From Candidatus Pedobacter colombiensis (GTDB lineage: Bacteria; Bacteroidota; Bacteroidia; Sphingobacteriales; Sphingobacteriaceae), in the NCBI GenBank assembly GCA_029202485.1, contig CP119313.1, positions 1,550,001-1,614,000 of the forward strand: DNA of 64,000 bases, read 5' to 3'. Shown piece after piece: positions 17,130-25,898 of the stretch. How positions within the stretch are numbered: the first letter of the stretch is position 1; each line of letters starts with the position of its first letter. The position numbers were made by a program, and so were the translations under genes. The notes below the pieces were generated by a model that saw only the letters and a program-made list of their open reading frames with translations, did no database searches and was not told where the DNA came from.

Positions 17130-19094
17130 TTAAGCGCGGGGTAACTCAAAGCAAAATGAAACCAACCTGCCACTTATTTTAACCCGCAATTCGCTCCCAT
17201 TTTCTTTAATGTACTCTCTGCACAAATGCAATCCAAGACCTACACCTTTTTCATGGCCAGTACCATAAGTGGCCTCAAAAGCATCAGGATTGGTAATGCT
17301 TTCAATATTTAACGCATTTGTTTTAGAAATGGTATTGCTTACACAGATTTCTATGGAATACATATTGTGTGTTAAAGTAATACCAATTCCATGCGAGGAA
17401 GGGGTAAACTTTATGGCATTGTCGATTAGGTTACGAAGCACCAACTGAATCTGATTTTCGTCAGCAAACACTATAAATTGATCTGTTGCATGGAGGTTGA
17501 TGGTAATTCCTTTTGCTTGTATAAGTGGTGAATAAACCAGTGCAAGCTCTTCAATAAGTTGTTTGATGTTAAAGGCTACGGGAAGCGTTTTAACACCCTC
17601 CATTTGACTTTTTGCCCAATATAAAAGGTTATTAAGGGTATTGTGTATGGTATCTATATTTTTTTTGTTTTCATTCAGCAGTATTTTAAGCTCATCCAAG
17701 GTGAGCAAGTCCATATCTTTTAAGGAAAAAATGCTGATTAAGCTGTTAAAAGGGCTTCTCAAGTCGTGGGCAATAATAGAAAATAGCTTGTTTTTTACTG
17801 AGTTCGAAGTCTCCAACTGTTCAATAGTTTCACTAAGCTTCAAGGTGCGTTCTTCTACTAGTTTTTCCAAACGATGATTTTGTGTTTGTATTAAAGAAAA
17901 ATTCTCGTCTTTTATCAATTGTTCATTGCGTATAATAGTCCGATAGCGATCACCCAGGGCAAAAGCAAGCAATAGAAGTTCAATAGTAGAGCCTATAGGT
18001 ACGAACTCAAAGCTGTAATCATGATAGGTAAGTATTCCCTCCAAACTTAATACTACTGCTACGACGGTGACTTGAATAAATGACCAGGCTAAAATGTAAT
18101 ATTTTGCAGGCTTATGCCCTTTTCTGTAAGCGATAAGTCCACAGCTCCACAAAACGATTGATCCAGCCAATGCAGTAGCCTGAGCCATCATAGATGCAAT
18201 GCTTTTAAATCCGGTAACACTTACGCATATCATAACAATGCAGCATACAATAAGAAAATCACAAACCCGAACCGATGGTTTAAAGAGGCTTTTGAGGTTG
18301 AGGAATTTTTTAGAGAATAGTATTGATGCTATGATGGATATCCCGAGGAAACCATGAGGGTAACGGTTAAGCAGGATTCGTACATCGTTGCCTAATAAAT
18401 AGCTATATCCTCTCAAATAGAGGACCGCATAAATGGTAAGAGATAGCACATACAAACTGTAATACAAGTAAGTGCTGTCTTTTAAACTGAAATACAGAAA
18501 AATGTTAAATAAAAATAGCGTTAGCAATACCCCGATGTATATAACTTCAAGGTTATTTTTTATTGATTTTCCAGGGACGAAATTCTCTGAATTGGCTATT
18601 TTGATGGGCGCAATAAGTATGTTATTGGTCTTTAGTCTAAGCCACAGTGTGGTAGGCATATGGTTTTGGGCAGGTAATACGAAAATATAATTATTTGTAA
18701 TGATTACTCCCTCTCTCCATGGGTGGATAGCACCAGAGACTCTGTGCATCATACCGCTATCGGTGTTGATATAAAGATCAATATAGTCAATGTTAGGAAC
18801 GTCCAATATTAAATAATCTCTGTTGGAACTACTACTTATATAATCAATTCTGATCCAGAAGGCTGATTTGGTATTTCCCAAATTCAGGATATCAGTTTGT
18901 CCTCTTTTAAATTGCCCTTTTTCAGAGCGCTCTTGTATCTGACTAAGTGTAAGCTGGGAGGTTTTATCCTCAAAATAAGAAATGTGTTTACCTAAATTAC
19001 AGTACGTTAGAGCGCTGTTTAATTGTATAACTGGCTCCGAACTATAAAGATTAAGTTGCCCGAAAAAAATAAATAATAAGATAGGAAACCGCAT
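17130..19094 (-). CDS. 7TMR-DISM sensor histidine kinase
   Basis: Membrane sensor kinase of 654 residues. It has a signal peptide, then an extracytoplasmic 7TMR-DISMED2-type domain (about residues 30-165, with SAFWIRIDY), seven membrane helices (about 175-390), a short coiled linker (RLEKLVEERTLKLSETI), a HisKA domain with IIAHDLRSPFNSL and an ATPase domain with LRNLIDNAIKFTP and GVGLGLHLC. The DISM family is thought to sense carbohydrates or other small ligands. No response regulator gene lies next to it, so it is an orphan kinase whose partner must be elsewhere. Confidence 0.9.
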   Translation of the reverse strand: MRFPILLFIFFGQLNLYSSEPVIQLNSALTYCNLGKHISYFEDKTSQLTLSQIQERSEKGQFKRGQTDILNLGNTKSAFWIRIDYISSSSNRDYLILDVPNIDYIDLYINTDSGMMHRVSGAIHPWREGVIITNNYIFVLPAQNHMPTTLWLRLKTNNILIAPIKIANSENFVPGKSIKNNLEVIYIGVLLTLFLFNIFLYFSLKDSTYLYYSLYVLSLTIYAVLYLRGYSYLLGNDVRILLNRYPHGFLGISIIASILFSKKFLNLKSLFKPSVRVCDFLIVCCIVMICVSVTGFKSIASMMAQATALAGSIVLWSCGLIAYRKGHKPAKYYILAWSFIQVTVVAVVLSLEGILTYHDYSFEFVPIGSTIELLLLAFALGDRYRTIIRNEQLIKDENFSLIQTQNHRLEKLVEERTLKLSETIEQLETSNSVKNKLFSIIAHDLRSPFNSLISIFSLKDMDLLTLDELKILLNENKKNIDTIHNTLNNLLYWAKSQMEGVKTLPVAFNIKQLIEELALVYSPLIQAKGITINLHATDQFIVFADENQIQLVLRNLIDNAIKFTPSSHGIGITLTHNMYSIEICVSNTISKTNALNIESITNPDAFEATYGTGHEKGVGLGLHLCREYIKENGSELRVKISGRLVSFCFELPRA

Positions 19095-19191
19095 AAAACT
19101 TAATAAGGACTACTCTAATGTAAACAAATTACCCTACAAATTAAATATTAGGATTAACAAACTAAGGAAAAGTACGAATGTTTTAGCTAAG

Positions 19192-20292
19192 ATGGCATCA
19201 ATATTAATGGCTGATTTATTTTCTTTGGCCGGTTTCCCGGATGAAGATTCTGGAAACCGGAACGATGGACCTTATGTGCTCTATCAAGGAGGGAATGTTC
19301 TTGTAAGGAGTATTCATCCTGAAAAGGGTATTCCAAAATCCACGATTCAGACATTTGCAGAAAAGGAAAAAGTTGAAGTTCCGGTTAAGGTTAGTTTTTC
19401 TGATCATCCTGATTGGGATTTCTCTGTAAAACTTCAGCCGGTGCTTAAAAATGAACCTTCGGAATTTAAGCAGCCGGAAAAGCTATTGGCTTTGTCTGAT
19501 ATAGAAGGAGAGTTTGAAGAGCTGAGAAAGTTGCTGGTCGCCAATAAGGTGATAGATAGCAAGTATAACTGGATCTTTAGCACTGGTCATGTAGTTATTT
19601 GTGGCGATCTGTTTGATCGCGGCAGCGATGTAGTCGCAGTTATTTGGTTATTGTATAAATTGGAACAGGATGCCAAAGCCAAAGGAGGATACTTACATAC
19701 CATTTTGGGGAACCATGACATTATCAACCTGAGTGGTGATCTACGTTATGTAATGCCAAAGTATTTTATCAATGCCAAGCTGATGGGAGTAGACTATATG
19801 ACGCTTTATGGCGTAGACTCAGAGCTTGGACGTTGGTTGAGAAGTAAGAATCTGATTGAAAAGATTGGCGACAATCTCTGCTTACATGCTGGGATGGCAC
19901 CAGAAATTAATAAGCTAAAAATAAGTGTTAAGGAAATAAACGAACGCTGTCGCCCTTATTATGATAAAGTTAAACAGCCAGATCTTTTTGTCGATAAGGC
20001 AATATGGAAATTGTTTGAAGAGGCACAGTCATCATTGTTTTGGTATAGAGGCTATTTTCAGGAACCAAAAGCTTCTCTGGAAGAGGTAGAAGAAACACTG
20101 TCCTTATATCAGGTAAACAGAATCATAGTTGGACACACAATTACGGAAACAAATGTCGGGTTTTACTATAATGGGAGCGTGTTGGGAATTGACACAAACC
20201 AGCATAAAGGCAAACTTGAAGGTGCTTTATATGAGGCCGGAAAATGGTATAAAGTAAATGAAAGGGGAGTGAAAAGCCGTATAGGTGATTAA
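19192..20292 (+). CDS. PPP-like metallophosphatase
   Basis: Cytoplasmic phosphatase of 366 residues. After an unassigned N-terminal 95 residues come the PPP-family motifs in order: LSDIEGEFEEL (GDxHG equivalent, residues 101-111), GDLFDRGSD (138-146), LGNHD (172-176), LHAGM (231-235) and VGHT near the C-terminus. The His of the first motif is Glu105 here, and GNHE reads GNHD as in bacterial Shewanella-like phosphatases. It may dephosphorylate proteins or nucleotides; the sequence does not tell. A second in-frame ATG five codons on is an alternative start. It is transcribed alone, divergent from the sensor kinase. Confidence 0.85.
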   Translation: MASILMADLFSLAGFPDEDSGNRNDGPYVLYQGGNVLVRSIHPEKGIPKSTIQTFAEKEKVEVPVKVSFSDHPDWDFSVKLQPVLKNEPSEFKQPEKLLALSDIEGEFEELRKLLVANKVIDSKYNWIFSTGHVVICGDLFDRGSDVVAVIWLLYKLEQDAKAKGGYLHTILGNHDIINLSGDLRYVMPKYFINAKLMGVDYMTLYGVDSELGRWLRSKNLIEKIGDNLCLHAGMAPEINKLKISVKEINERCRPYYDKVKQPDLFVDKAIWKLFEEAQSSLFWYRGYFQEPKASLEEVEETLSLYQVNRIIVGHTITETNVGFYYNGSVLGIDTNQHKGKLEGALYEAGKWYKVNERGVKSRIGD

Positions 20293-20312
20293 CAACTTAT
20301 ACGGCCTTAATT
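20276..20312 (+). terminator. Weak hairpin terminator
   Basis: GCCGTATA (20276-20283) pairs with TATACGGC (20298-20305) around the stop codon of the phosphatase gene, followed by a loosely T-rich CTTAATTATTTT. Confidence 0.4.
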
Positions 20313-20315
20313 ATT

Positions 20316-21089
20316 TTACCACCATTTTAATGGAAGTGTAATCTGATCAACAGAACTTACAATTAAATCGGGTTTAAAGGCATAATGAGTTAGTTTTTCC
20401 TTCTTTGCTATACCCGAGAGTACCAATATAGTTTTGTAGCCCATTTGTACACCACCTTGAATATCAGTTTCCATCGTATCACCAACTACGGTCGTTTCGG
20501 CTGCTTCCAGACCTAAATACTTCCTTGCTGATCGCATCATCACCGGACTAGGCTTACCGATTACAAAAGCTTTCCGGCCTGTAGCCTCTTCAATCATTGC
20601 CGTAGTTGCTGCAATGCCCAGGTTACTCCATCCCGGTTTTTTTGGCGAAGGGTCTCTGTTGGTGGTGATGAATTTTGCTCCCGACAGAATCATGTCCACA
20701 GCACGCTGAACCATTTCTAGTGTAAAGTTTCTTCCTTCTCCTAAAACCACAAATTCGGGGTCACTATTCACAAGGCTAATGCCATTTTCGTGTAAGCTGG
20801 TTAATAAACCACCTTCGCCTAAAACATAGGCTGTACCGTGTTTGCCCTGATCGCCCAAAAATTTACCAGTAGCCATCGCACTGGTATAAATATGGTTTTC
20901 AGTAACCTCAATGCCAAGGAGTTTAAGCTTTCTTACCGAATCGAGCCTTGTACGCTGACTATTGTTAGTCATAAAGGTGAAAGGGATATCGTTTTTAATC
21001 AAGCCATTGATGAATTTATCCGCGCCTTCAATTAAAGTTTCGCCGCTATAAATAACCCCATCCATGTCTATCAAAAGTCCGTGTTTCAT
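20316..21089 (-). CDS. HAD-IIA family phosphatase (NagD-like)
   Basis: Cytoplasmic HAD hydrolase of 257 residues. Motif I is LLIDMDGVIY with the nucleophile and acid Asp, motif II MTNNSQRT, the motif III Lys is in GKPSPVMM, and motif IV GDTMETDIQGG. The C2a cap between motifs II and III is that of NagD/4-nitrophenylphosphatase types, which act on nucleotides or sugar phosphates. It is separated from the next minus-strand gene by 143 bases. Confidence 0.9.
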   Translation of the reverse strand: MKHGLLIDMDGVIYSGETLIEGADKFINGLIKNDIPFTFMTNNSQRTRLDSVRKLKLLGIEVTENHIYTSAMATGKFLGDQGKHGTAYVLGEGGLLTSLHENGISLVNSDPEFVVLGEGRNFTLEMVQRAVDMILSGAKFITTNRDPSPKKPGWSNLGIAATTAMIEEATGRKAFVIGKPSPVMMRSARKYLGLEAAETTVVGDTMETDIQGGVQMGYKTILVLSGIAKKEKLTHYAFKPDLIVSSVDQITLPLKWW

Positions 21090-21232
21090 ATATTTTCTTC
21101 TATGCGTTTTAAAGTAAAAAAAAGGATAAAATGGTCCCTTTTATGCACTGCAAATATAGTGTTCTGAAAACAAATTATGCGAAATAGGTTAGGTATTAAA
21201 GTACGCCATTTTGGCTAGAACCTGATTAAAAA

Positions 21233-22120
21233 TTAATTGGCTACCGATACATTATACAGGTCGTACCAATCCTGATGATCCAGATCTATTGTAAAGGCAT
21301 TGGCAGCATTTTTAATCCTTTGTTCATTGGTTGTGCCAATAAGTGGTAAGGCGCCTAATTTTATCAACCAGGCTACAGCAAGGGACTCAATATTGGCATT
21401 GTATTTTACGCTCAGCTCTTCCAGTTTTTCGCGAACTTTTATAGCCTGTTGGTCTGTACCGGCAGCTATTCTGCCTTCGGCAAGTGGGGCGTAAGCTAAT
21501 GGGCGCATATAGCGTTGTTTGATATAGTCAAGCTGACCATTGTCTAAAGCCTGCGTCCTAAGCAAGTTCAATTCAATATGATTGGTTACAATTGGCTTGG
21601 TTAAATAGGAGGCCAGCAATTGATGCTGAAAAACAGAGAAATTGGCTACACCAATACTTTTAATTTTTCCGGAGTCTTTAAGTTTTTCCAAAGTTAAAGC
21701 CGTTTCTTCCAGATTAGAAATGGGGTCAAGCTTATCCAGTAAAAAGATATCTAAATAGTCTGTTCTTAGTTTTTTTAATGATGATTCAACACTTTTTGTG
21801 ATATGGGCTGCTGAAGTATCATAATGCTTTACCCTGATATCCGGATTTTGTGCGTCAGGTACTCTTAGTCCACATTTACTAAACAATACGATATCTTCCC
21901 TTTTGAAAGTTCCTTCTTTAAGCAAATCACCAAATAACATCTCACATTGATAAGAGCCATAGCTGTCGCCATGTTCAAAAGTGTTAATCCCCAGTTCTAA
22001 GCAGAGCCGTACGATTTTTTTTAAAACATTAGCGGCATCTTTTACTTCATTCCATCTGTAAAAACCATAAACTGCAGGAGAAACTTTAGGGCCTGCGTCA
22101 CCCATGTATATTTTTTGCAT
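21233..22120 (-). CDS. Aldo/keto reductase with altered tetrad
   Basis: NADPH-dependent oxidoreductase fold of 295 residues, closest in style to YdhF-type enzymes. The barrel motifs FEHGDSYGSYQCE (Asp52, Tyr57) and LFSKCG (Lys82) match three catalytic residues. The fourth, normally His in LLxHRPDP, is Asp129 in DIFLLDKLDP. The C-terminal cofactor loop PLIGTTNEQRI is present. The substitution may alter or reduce carbonyl reduction. It is divergent from the GntR regulator with 160 bases between them and might be under its control. Confidence 0.87.
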   Translation of the reverse strand: MQKIYMGDAGPKVSPAVYGFYRWNEVKDAANVLKKIVRLCLELGINTFEHGDSYGSYQCEMLFGDLLKEGTFKREDIVLFSKCGLRVPDAQNPDIRVKHYDTSAAHITKSVESSLKKLRTDYLDIFLLDKLDPISNLEETALTLEKLKDSGKIKSIGVANFSVFQHQLLASYLTKPIVTNHIELNLLRTQALDNGQLDYIKQRYMRPLAYAPLAEGRIAAGTDQQAIKVREKLEELSVKYNANIESLAVAWLIKLGALPLIGTTNEQRIKNAANAFTIDLDHQDWYDLYNVSVAN

Positions 22121-22233
22121 GTGCTGAGCTATTTAACTGAGGTCAATGTCGCTTTTTTAAGGAATATATCAAATAGAAAATGCTGTTATGTTGGATAATC
22201 ATAAAAAGTTCTTTAAACCATCTAATAAATTTA

Positions 22234-22268
22234 TACCTTTGAAATTCATCTGATGATATGATGAATTT
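22234..22268 (+). promoter_or_regulatory. Promoter box and candidate GntR operator
   Basis: TACCTTTG (22234-22241) fits the -7 consensus. Directly after it is a perfect inverted repeat, AAATTCATC (22242-22250), a nine-base spacer, then GATGAATTT (22260-22268), 12 bases before the TTG start of the regulator gene. A bound dimer here would block initiation. Confidence 0.6.
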
Positions 22269-22280
22269 AACTTAGGTAAC

Positions 22281-22937
22281 TTGATTAAGAGAAAATCACT
22301 TGCAGACGAAGTAGCCTCCAAGATACAGGAGCAAATTTCTTTTGGGAAATATAGGGTAAATGAAAAATTACCAATTGAGCCCGAATTGATGAAGAGCTTT
22401 GGTGTGGGCCGATCTACCATTAGAGAAGCCATAAAGATATTAGCCAATTCTGGTTTACTTAGGGTACAACAAGGGATAGGGACCTTTGTTGAACAATCTA
22501 CTGGCAGCAGGGAACCAATGGAGCAAAGACTAAAACGCGCCAATGTGCAGGATCTGGATGAAGTTAGGCAGCTGCTTGAAATGAAAATCGCAGAAAAAGC
22601 AGCTATTAACAGAACAGATTCAGATATCATTGCAATCAAGACACATTTGGAGGCAAGAAAAAGGGCCGCTATTGCAGGTTTATTGGAAGATTGCATTGAG
22701 GCAGATGTGCAATTTCATATTGCAATAGCAGAGGCTTCCAAAAATGAAATTCTGGCGGATCTTTACAGATCTGCTTCTATACATCTTAAAAATTGGTTTT
22801 TGCAGATCTATCCGGATACCAGGGTATTTGAAGAGACTTATATCATCCATGAACAATTGTTAAAAAGTATTATCGCGGGCGACGCTAAGAAAGCATGGAG
22901 CATTGCCGCAAAAATAATCGGACACGTATCCCAATAA
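22281..22937 (+). CDS. FadR-subfamily GntR transcription regulator
   Basis: DNA-binding regulator of 218 residues. The winged helix spans residues 5-72 (LPIEPELMKSFGVGRSTIRE and GLLRVQQGIGTFVE), followed by an all-helical FCD ligand domain (about 90-215) with Asp and His metal-type ligands in ADVQFHIAIAEAS and a later His in EQLLKSIIAGDA context. The start is TTG at 22281: the only ATGs just upstream run into a stop, and an AGGTAAC stretch precedes the TTG. It is three bases before the exporter gene, so probably a self-regulated exporter operon responding to an acid-type ligand. Confidence 0.9.
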   Translation: MIKRKSLADEVASKIQEQISFGKYRVNEKLPIEPELMKSFGVGRSTIREAIKILANSGLLRVQQGIGTFVEQSTGSREPMEQRLKRANVQDLDEVRQLLEMKIAEKAAINRTDSDIIAIKTHLEARKRAAIAGLLEDCIEADVQFHIAIAEASKNEILADLYRSASIHLKNWFLQIYPDTRVFEETYIIHEQLLKSIIAGDAKKAWSIAAKIIGHVSQ

Positions 22938-22940
22938 AGC

Positions 22941-24164
22941 ATGAAAGAAACAACTACAACTACTACCCTTGATCCTAAACAATTGGCCCAGCAAACGGTC
23001 TTTTCTATTTTATTTACCATCAGCTTTACACATCTGATTAATGATATGTTACAGGCTGTAATTCCGGCAGTATATCCGATTTTGAAGGAAAAGTTTAGTC
23101 TAAGCTTTACTCAAATCGGACTCATTACCTTAACCTATCAGCTTACGGCTTCTATTTTACAGCCATTTATTGGCCTTTATACTGATAAAAGACCTAGACC
23201 TTATTCGTTGGCTATAGCTATGGCATTCACCCTTGTTGGTCTTGTTGCTGTATCATTTGCTTCCAGCTTTATTAATATTTTGCTTGCGGTAAGCTTAATT
23301 GGTATTGGCTCATCCATATTCCATCCTGAATCTTCGAGGGTTGCTCACCTGGCATCTGGTGGTAAAAAGGGATTGGCCCAATCTATTTTTCAATTGGGTG
23401 GAAATGCAGGAAGTGCAATAGGGCCTTTACTTGCAGCACTTATAGTGGTGCCTAATGGACAGTTCCATATTATTTGGTTTTCATTGGTCGCTGTTGTAGG
23501 CATTGTCATACTCTCTAAAGTTGCCAAATGGTACCAGCAACAGTTGGCTATTAAGGAAAGAAATAAGCATGTCGTTACCGAAATCAAACATACTTTTACA
23601 AAGAAACGTGTTGCATTTTCAATGGGAATTTTAATGGTATTAATTTTCTCAAAGTACTTTTATATGGCCAGCATGACCAGTTATTATACTTTTTATCTGA
23701 TTGATAAGTTTCATGTTTCCGTACAGGAATCACAGGTTTATCTGTTCGCTTTTTTAGGTGCAGTAGCGGCCGGAACATTAATCGGAGGGCCTTTGGGTGA
23801 CCGTTTTGGAAGAAAATACATCATCTGGATTTCCATACTTGGTGCAGCGCCATTTACATTGTTGCTACCATTTGTGTCTTTATTTTGGACAGGTGTATTG
23901 TCTGTTATCATTGGTGTAATCATTGCATCTGCATTCTCTGCTATTCTGGTGTATGCCACAGAGCTTGTTCCGGGTAAAGTGGGTATGATTGCCGGACTAT
24001 TTTTTGGCTTTGCTTTTGGTATGGGTGGGTTAGGCTCAGCTCTCCTAGGTAAATTGGCCGATCAGACCAGCATTACTTATGTATTCCACATCTGTGCATT
24101 CCTTCCATTGATAGGAATCTTTACCGGATTCCTACCTAATATTGAAGGTAAAAAGAAATCATAA
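22941..24164 (+). CDS. MFS exporter, fosmidomycin-resistance (Fsr) type
   Basis: Inner-membrane major facilitator of 407 residues with about 12 helices. Fsr-type signatures are FTHLINDMLQAVIPAVYPIL, SIFHPESSRVAHLASGGKKG and SIFQLGGNAGSAIGPLLAA, plus the loop GDRFGRK between halves. Members export fosmidomycin and related small acids or act as general efflux pumps. It is co-transcribed with the GntR regulator (gap of three bases), so the export is likely inducible. Real substrate unknown. Confidence 0.9.
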   Translation: MKETTTTTTLDPKQLAQQTVFSILFTISFTHLINDMLQAVIPAVYPILKEKFSLSFTQIGLITLTYQLTASILQPFIGLYTDKRPRPYSLAIAMAFTLVGLVAVSFASSFINILLAVSLIGIGSSIFHPESSRVAHLASGGKKGLAQSIFQLGGNAGSAIGPLLAALIVVPNGQFHIIWFSLVAVVGIVILSKVAKWYQQQLAIKERNKHVVTEIKHTFTKKRVAFSMGILMVLIFSKYFYMASMTSYYTFYLIDKFHVSVQESQVYLFAFLGAVAAGTLIGGPLGDRFGRKYIIWISILGAAPFTLLLPFVSLFWTGVLSVIIGVIIASAFSAILVYATELVPGKVGMIAGLFFGFAFGMGGLGSALLGKLADQTSITYVFHICAFLPLIGIFTGFLPNIEGKKKS

Positions 24165-24183
24165 TTTAAAGGATTAGTTATTC

Positions 24184-24648
24184 TTATAAGGGATAAGCTG
24201 TGTCACTTTTCGTTTCAGAAAGCACAAAAAAGCTTTGCACTGTACTTACATTGGGTAGGGTGGCTAGCTTATTCCTTAAAAAAAGATGATAGGCATCCAT
24301 ATCACTGGTTGCGATCCGCAGGATAAAGTCATATGCTCCGGTCATCTGGAAACATTCCATTACTTCGCTGAACTTAGCCACTTCAGTCTCAAATTCTACC
24401 AGGGTCTCAGCAGTATGCGCTTTTAAAAACACGTGCGAAAACGCAATCAGATTCCTGTTGATTTTTTTTCTGTCCAGAATTGCAACAATACGTTGGATAT
24501 ATCCCTGTTCTTTTAAACGTCTGATTCTTTCGTGTACTGTTGCGATGGATTTATTAAGCTTAAAGGCCAGTTCTTTGTTGTTTAATGTAGCATCTTTCTG
24601 TAAGAGGCGTAGAATTTCTAGATCTATTGGGTCTAATACGGTTTGCAT
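24184..24648 (-). CDS. Lrp/AsnC family regulator
   Basis: Transcription regulator of 154 residues. An N-terminal helix-turn-helix (residues 5-60: LDPIDLEILRLLQKDATL, LNKSIATVHERIRRLKEQG) is followed by the RAM/AsnC effector domain (about 70-145) with YDFILRIATSDMDAYHLF. Such proteins form octamers and bind amino acids. It is divergent from a cysteine-synthase-like gene with 171 bases between, so sulfur amino acid control is a reasonable inference. Confidence 0.92.
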   Translation of the reverse strand: MQTVLDPIDLEILRLLQKDATLNNKELAFKLNKSIATVHERIRRLKEQGYIQRIVAILDRKKINRNLIAFSHVFLKAHTAETLVEFETEVAKFSEVMECFQMTGAYDFILRIATSDMDAYHLFLRNKLATLPNVSTVQSFFVLSETKSDTAYPL

Positions 24649-24741
24649 TTTGAATCGCTGAAATGAAAAAAAAACAGTCTGCCTTGGTAAATTTTAAGGT
24701 CGGCTGAAAGAAATTGATGTTTATTGTTGTTTTTCTGGAAA

Positions 24742-24753
24742 ATTTCCGGAAAT
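24742..24753. promoter_or_regulatory. Palindrome in the Lrp / cysteine synthase divergent region
   Basis: ATTTCCGGAAAT is a perfect 12-base palindrome, overlapped on its left by the imperfect TTTTCTGGAAAA (24731-24742). It lies between two divergent starts and is a candidate operator for the Lrp-type regulator. Confidence 0.4.
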
Positions 24754-24819
24754 AAAGGTAAGCATTGTTATTATAACTTGTGTTATTGATTTTTACCGAA
24801 AAATTATTTAATCGAAAAC

Positions 24820-25869
24820 ATGTTAGTTGAAACTAAAGAGCAGGCTTGTTTAACTGCTGATCTTACCAATAAATTTGAGCATTTATGGCACCTGGTGGGT
24901 AACACTCCAATGCTGGAATTGCAATATGTGTACAAAGGAAAGCCGGGAAAAGTTTATGTTAAGTGCGAGCACTATAACCTTACAGGAAGTGTAAAAGACA
25001 GAATGGCTTTGAACATTATGTATGAAGCCTATAAATCATGTGCGATTAAACCTGGCGATACTATTATTGAGGCTACCAGTGGTAACACAGGTATTGCTTT
25101 TGCAGCTATTGGTAGAGCTTTAGGACATCTGGTTAAGATCATTATGCCAAACTGGTTAAGCAAGGAGCGTATTGATATCATCAGAAGTATGGGTGCAGAG
25201 GTGATTCTGATCAGCAAAGAAGAAGGTGGTTTTTTGGGTAGTATTAAAATGTGCGAAGAGCTTGCTGAGGCTGGAGGTGTGTTTTTACCAAGGCAGTTTG
25301 AAAACAGATATAATGAAGAAGCTCACGAGAAAACTACAGGAATGGAGATCTGGGAGCAATTGAAATTAAACGGTTTAAAACCTGATGCATTTGTAGCAGG
25401 AGTTGGAACGGGTGGTACGGTAATGGGCGTTGGCAAAGGGTTAAAATTCCACAATCCAGAGGTTAAAATCCATCCTTTAGAGCCAGCAGAAAGTCCGACT
25501 TTAACCACAGGATATAAAGTGGGTAGCCACCGTATACAGGGTATTTCAGATGAATTTATTCCGCAAATTGTAAAGCTGGATGAATTGGATGAGGTGATTC
25601 AGGCTAATGATGGTGACGCAATCATTATGGCACAAAAACTTGCAAAAGAGCTCGGTTTGGCTGTAGGTATTTCATCAGGCGCAAATGTGATTGGTGCAAT
25701 TAAGTTAAAGGAACAAATGGGCGATGCTGCGGTGGTGGTGACCATATTAAGCGATAGCAATAAAAAATACCTGAGCACCGATTTGGTAAAAGAAGAAACG
25801 ATTAAAGATTCATTCGTGTCTACCGATACCATATTTACAGGATATCAGCCAATTTGTCGTTTAAAATAG
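24820..25869 (+). CDS. PLP-dependent cysteine synthase / cystathionine beta-synthase family enzyme
   Basis: Fold type II PLP enzyme of 349 residues. The PLP Lys is in LTGSVKDRMAL, the substrate loop is EATSGNTGIAFA, the phosphate loop GVGTGGTVMGVGKGL, and the C-terminal PLP-N1 site SDSNKKYLSTDL. HRIQGISDEFIP resembles the CysK GIGAGFIP segment. It probably makes cysteine from O-acetylserine and sulfide, or condenses serine with homocysteine; the sequence does not separate these. No CBS domain is attached. The Lrp regulator gene is divergent. Confidence 0.87.
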   Translation: MLVETKEQACLTADLTNKFEHLWHLVGNTPMLELQYVYKGKPGKVYVKCEHYNLTGSVKDRMALNIMYEAYKSCAIKPGDTIIEATSGNTGIAFAAIGRALGHLVKIIMPNWLSKERIDIIRSMGAEVILISKEEGGFLGSIKMCEELAEAGGVFLPRQFENRYNEEAHEKTTGMEIWEQLKLNGLKPDAFVAGVGTGGTVMGVGKGLKFHNPEVKIHPLEPAESPTLTTGYKVGSHRIQGISDEFIPQIVKLDELDEVIQANDGDAIIMAQKLAKELGLAVGISSGANVIGAIKLKEQMGDAAVVVTILSDSNKKYLSTDLVKEETIKDSFVSTDTIFTGYQPICRLK

Positions 25870-25898
25870 TATAGGATTTAAATTAAAACAGTTTTTTA

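Noticed and set aside
22199..22696. 165-codon minus-strand frame opposite the GntR gene
   Set aside because: It lies opposite a clear winged-helix regulator, is rich in Ser and Leu as expected for an antisense shadow, and has no domain.
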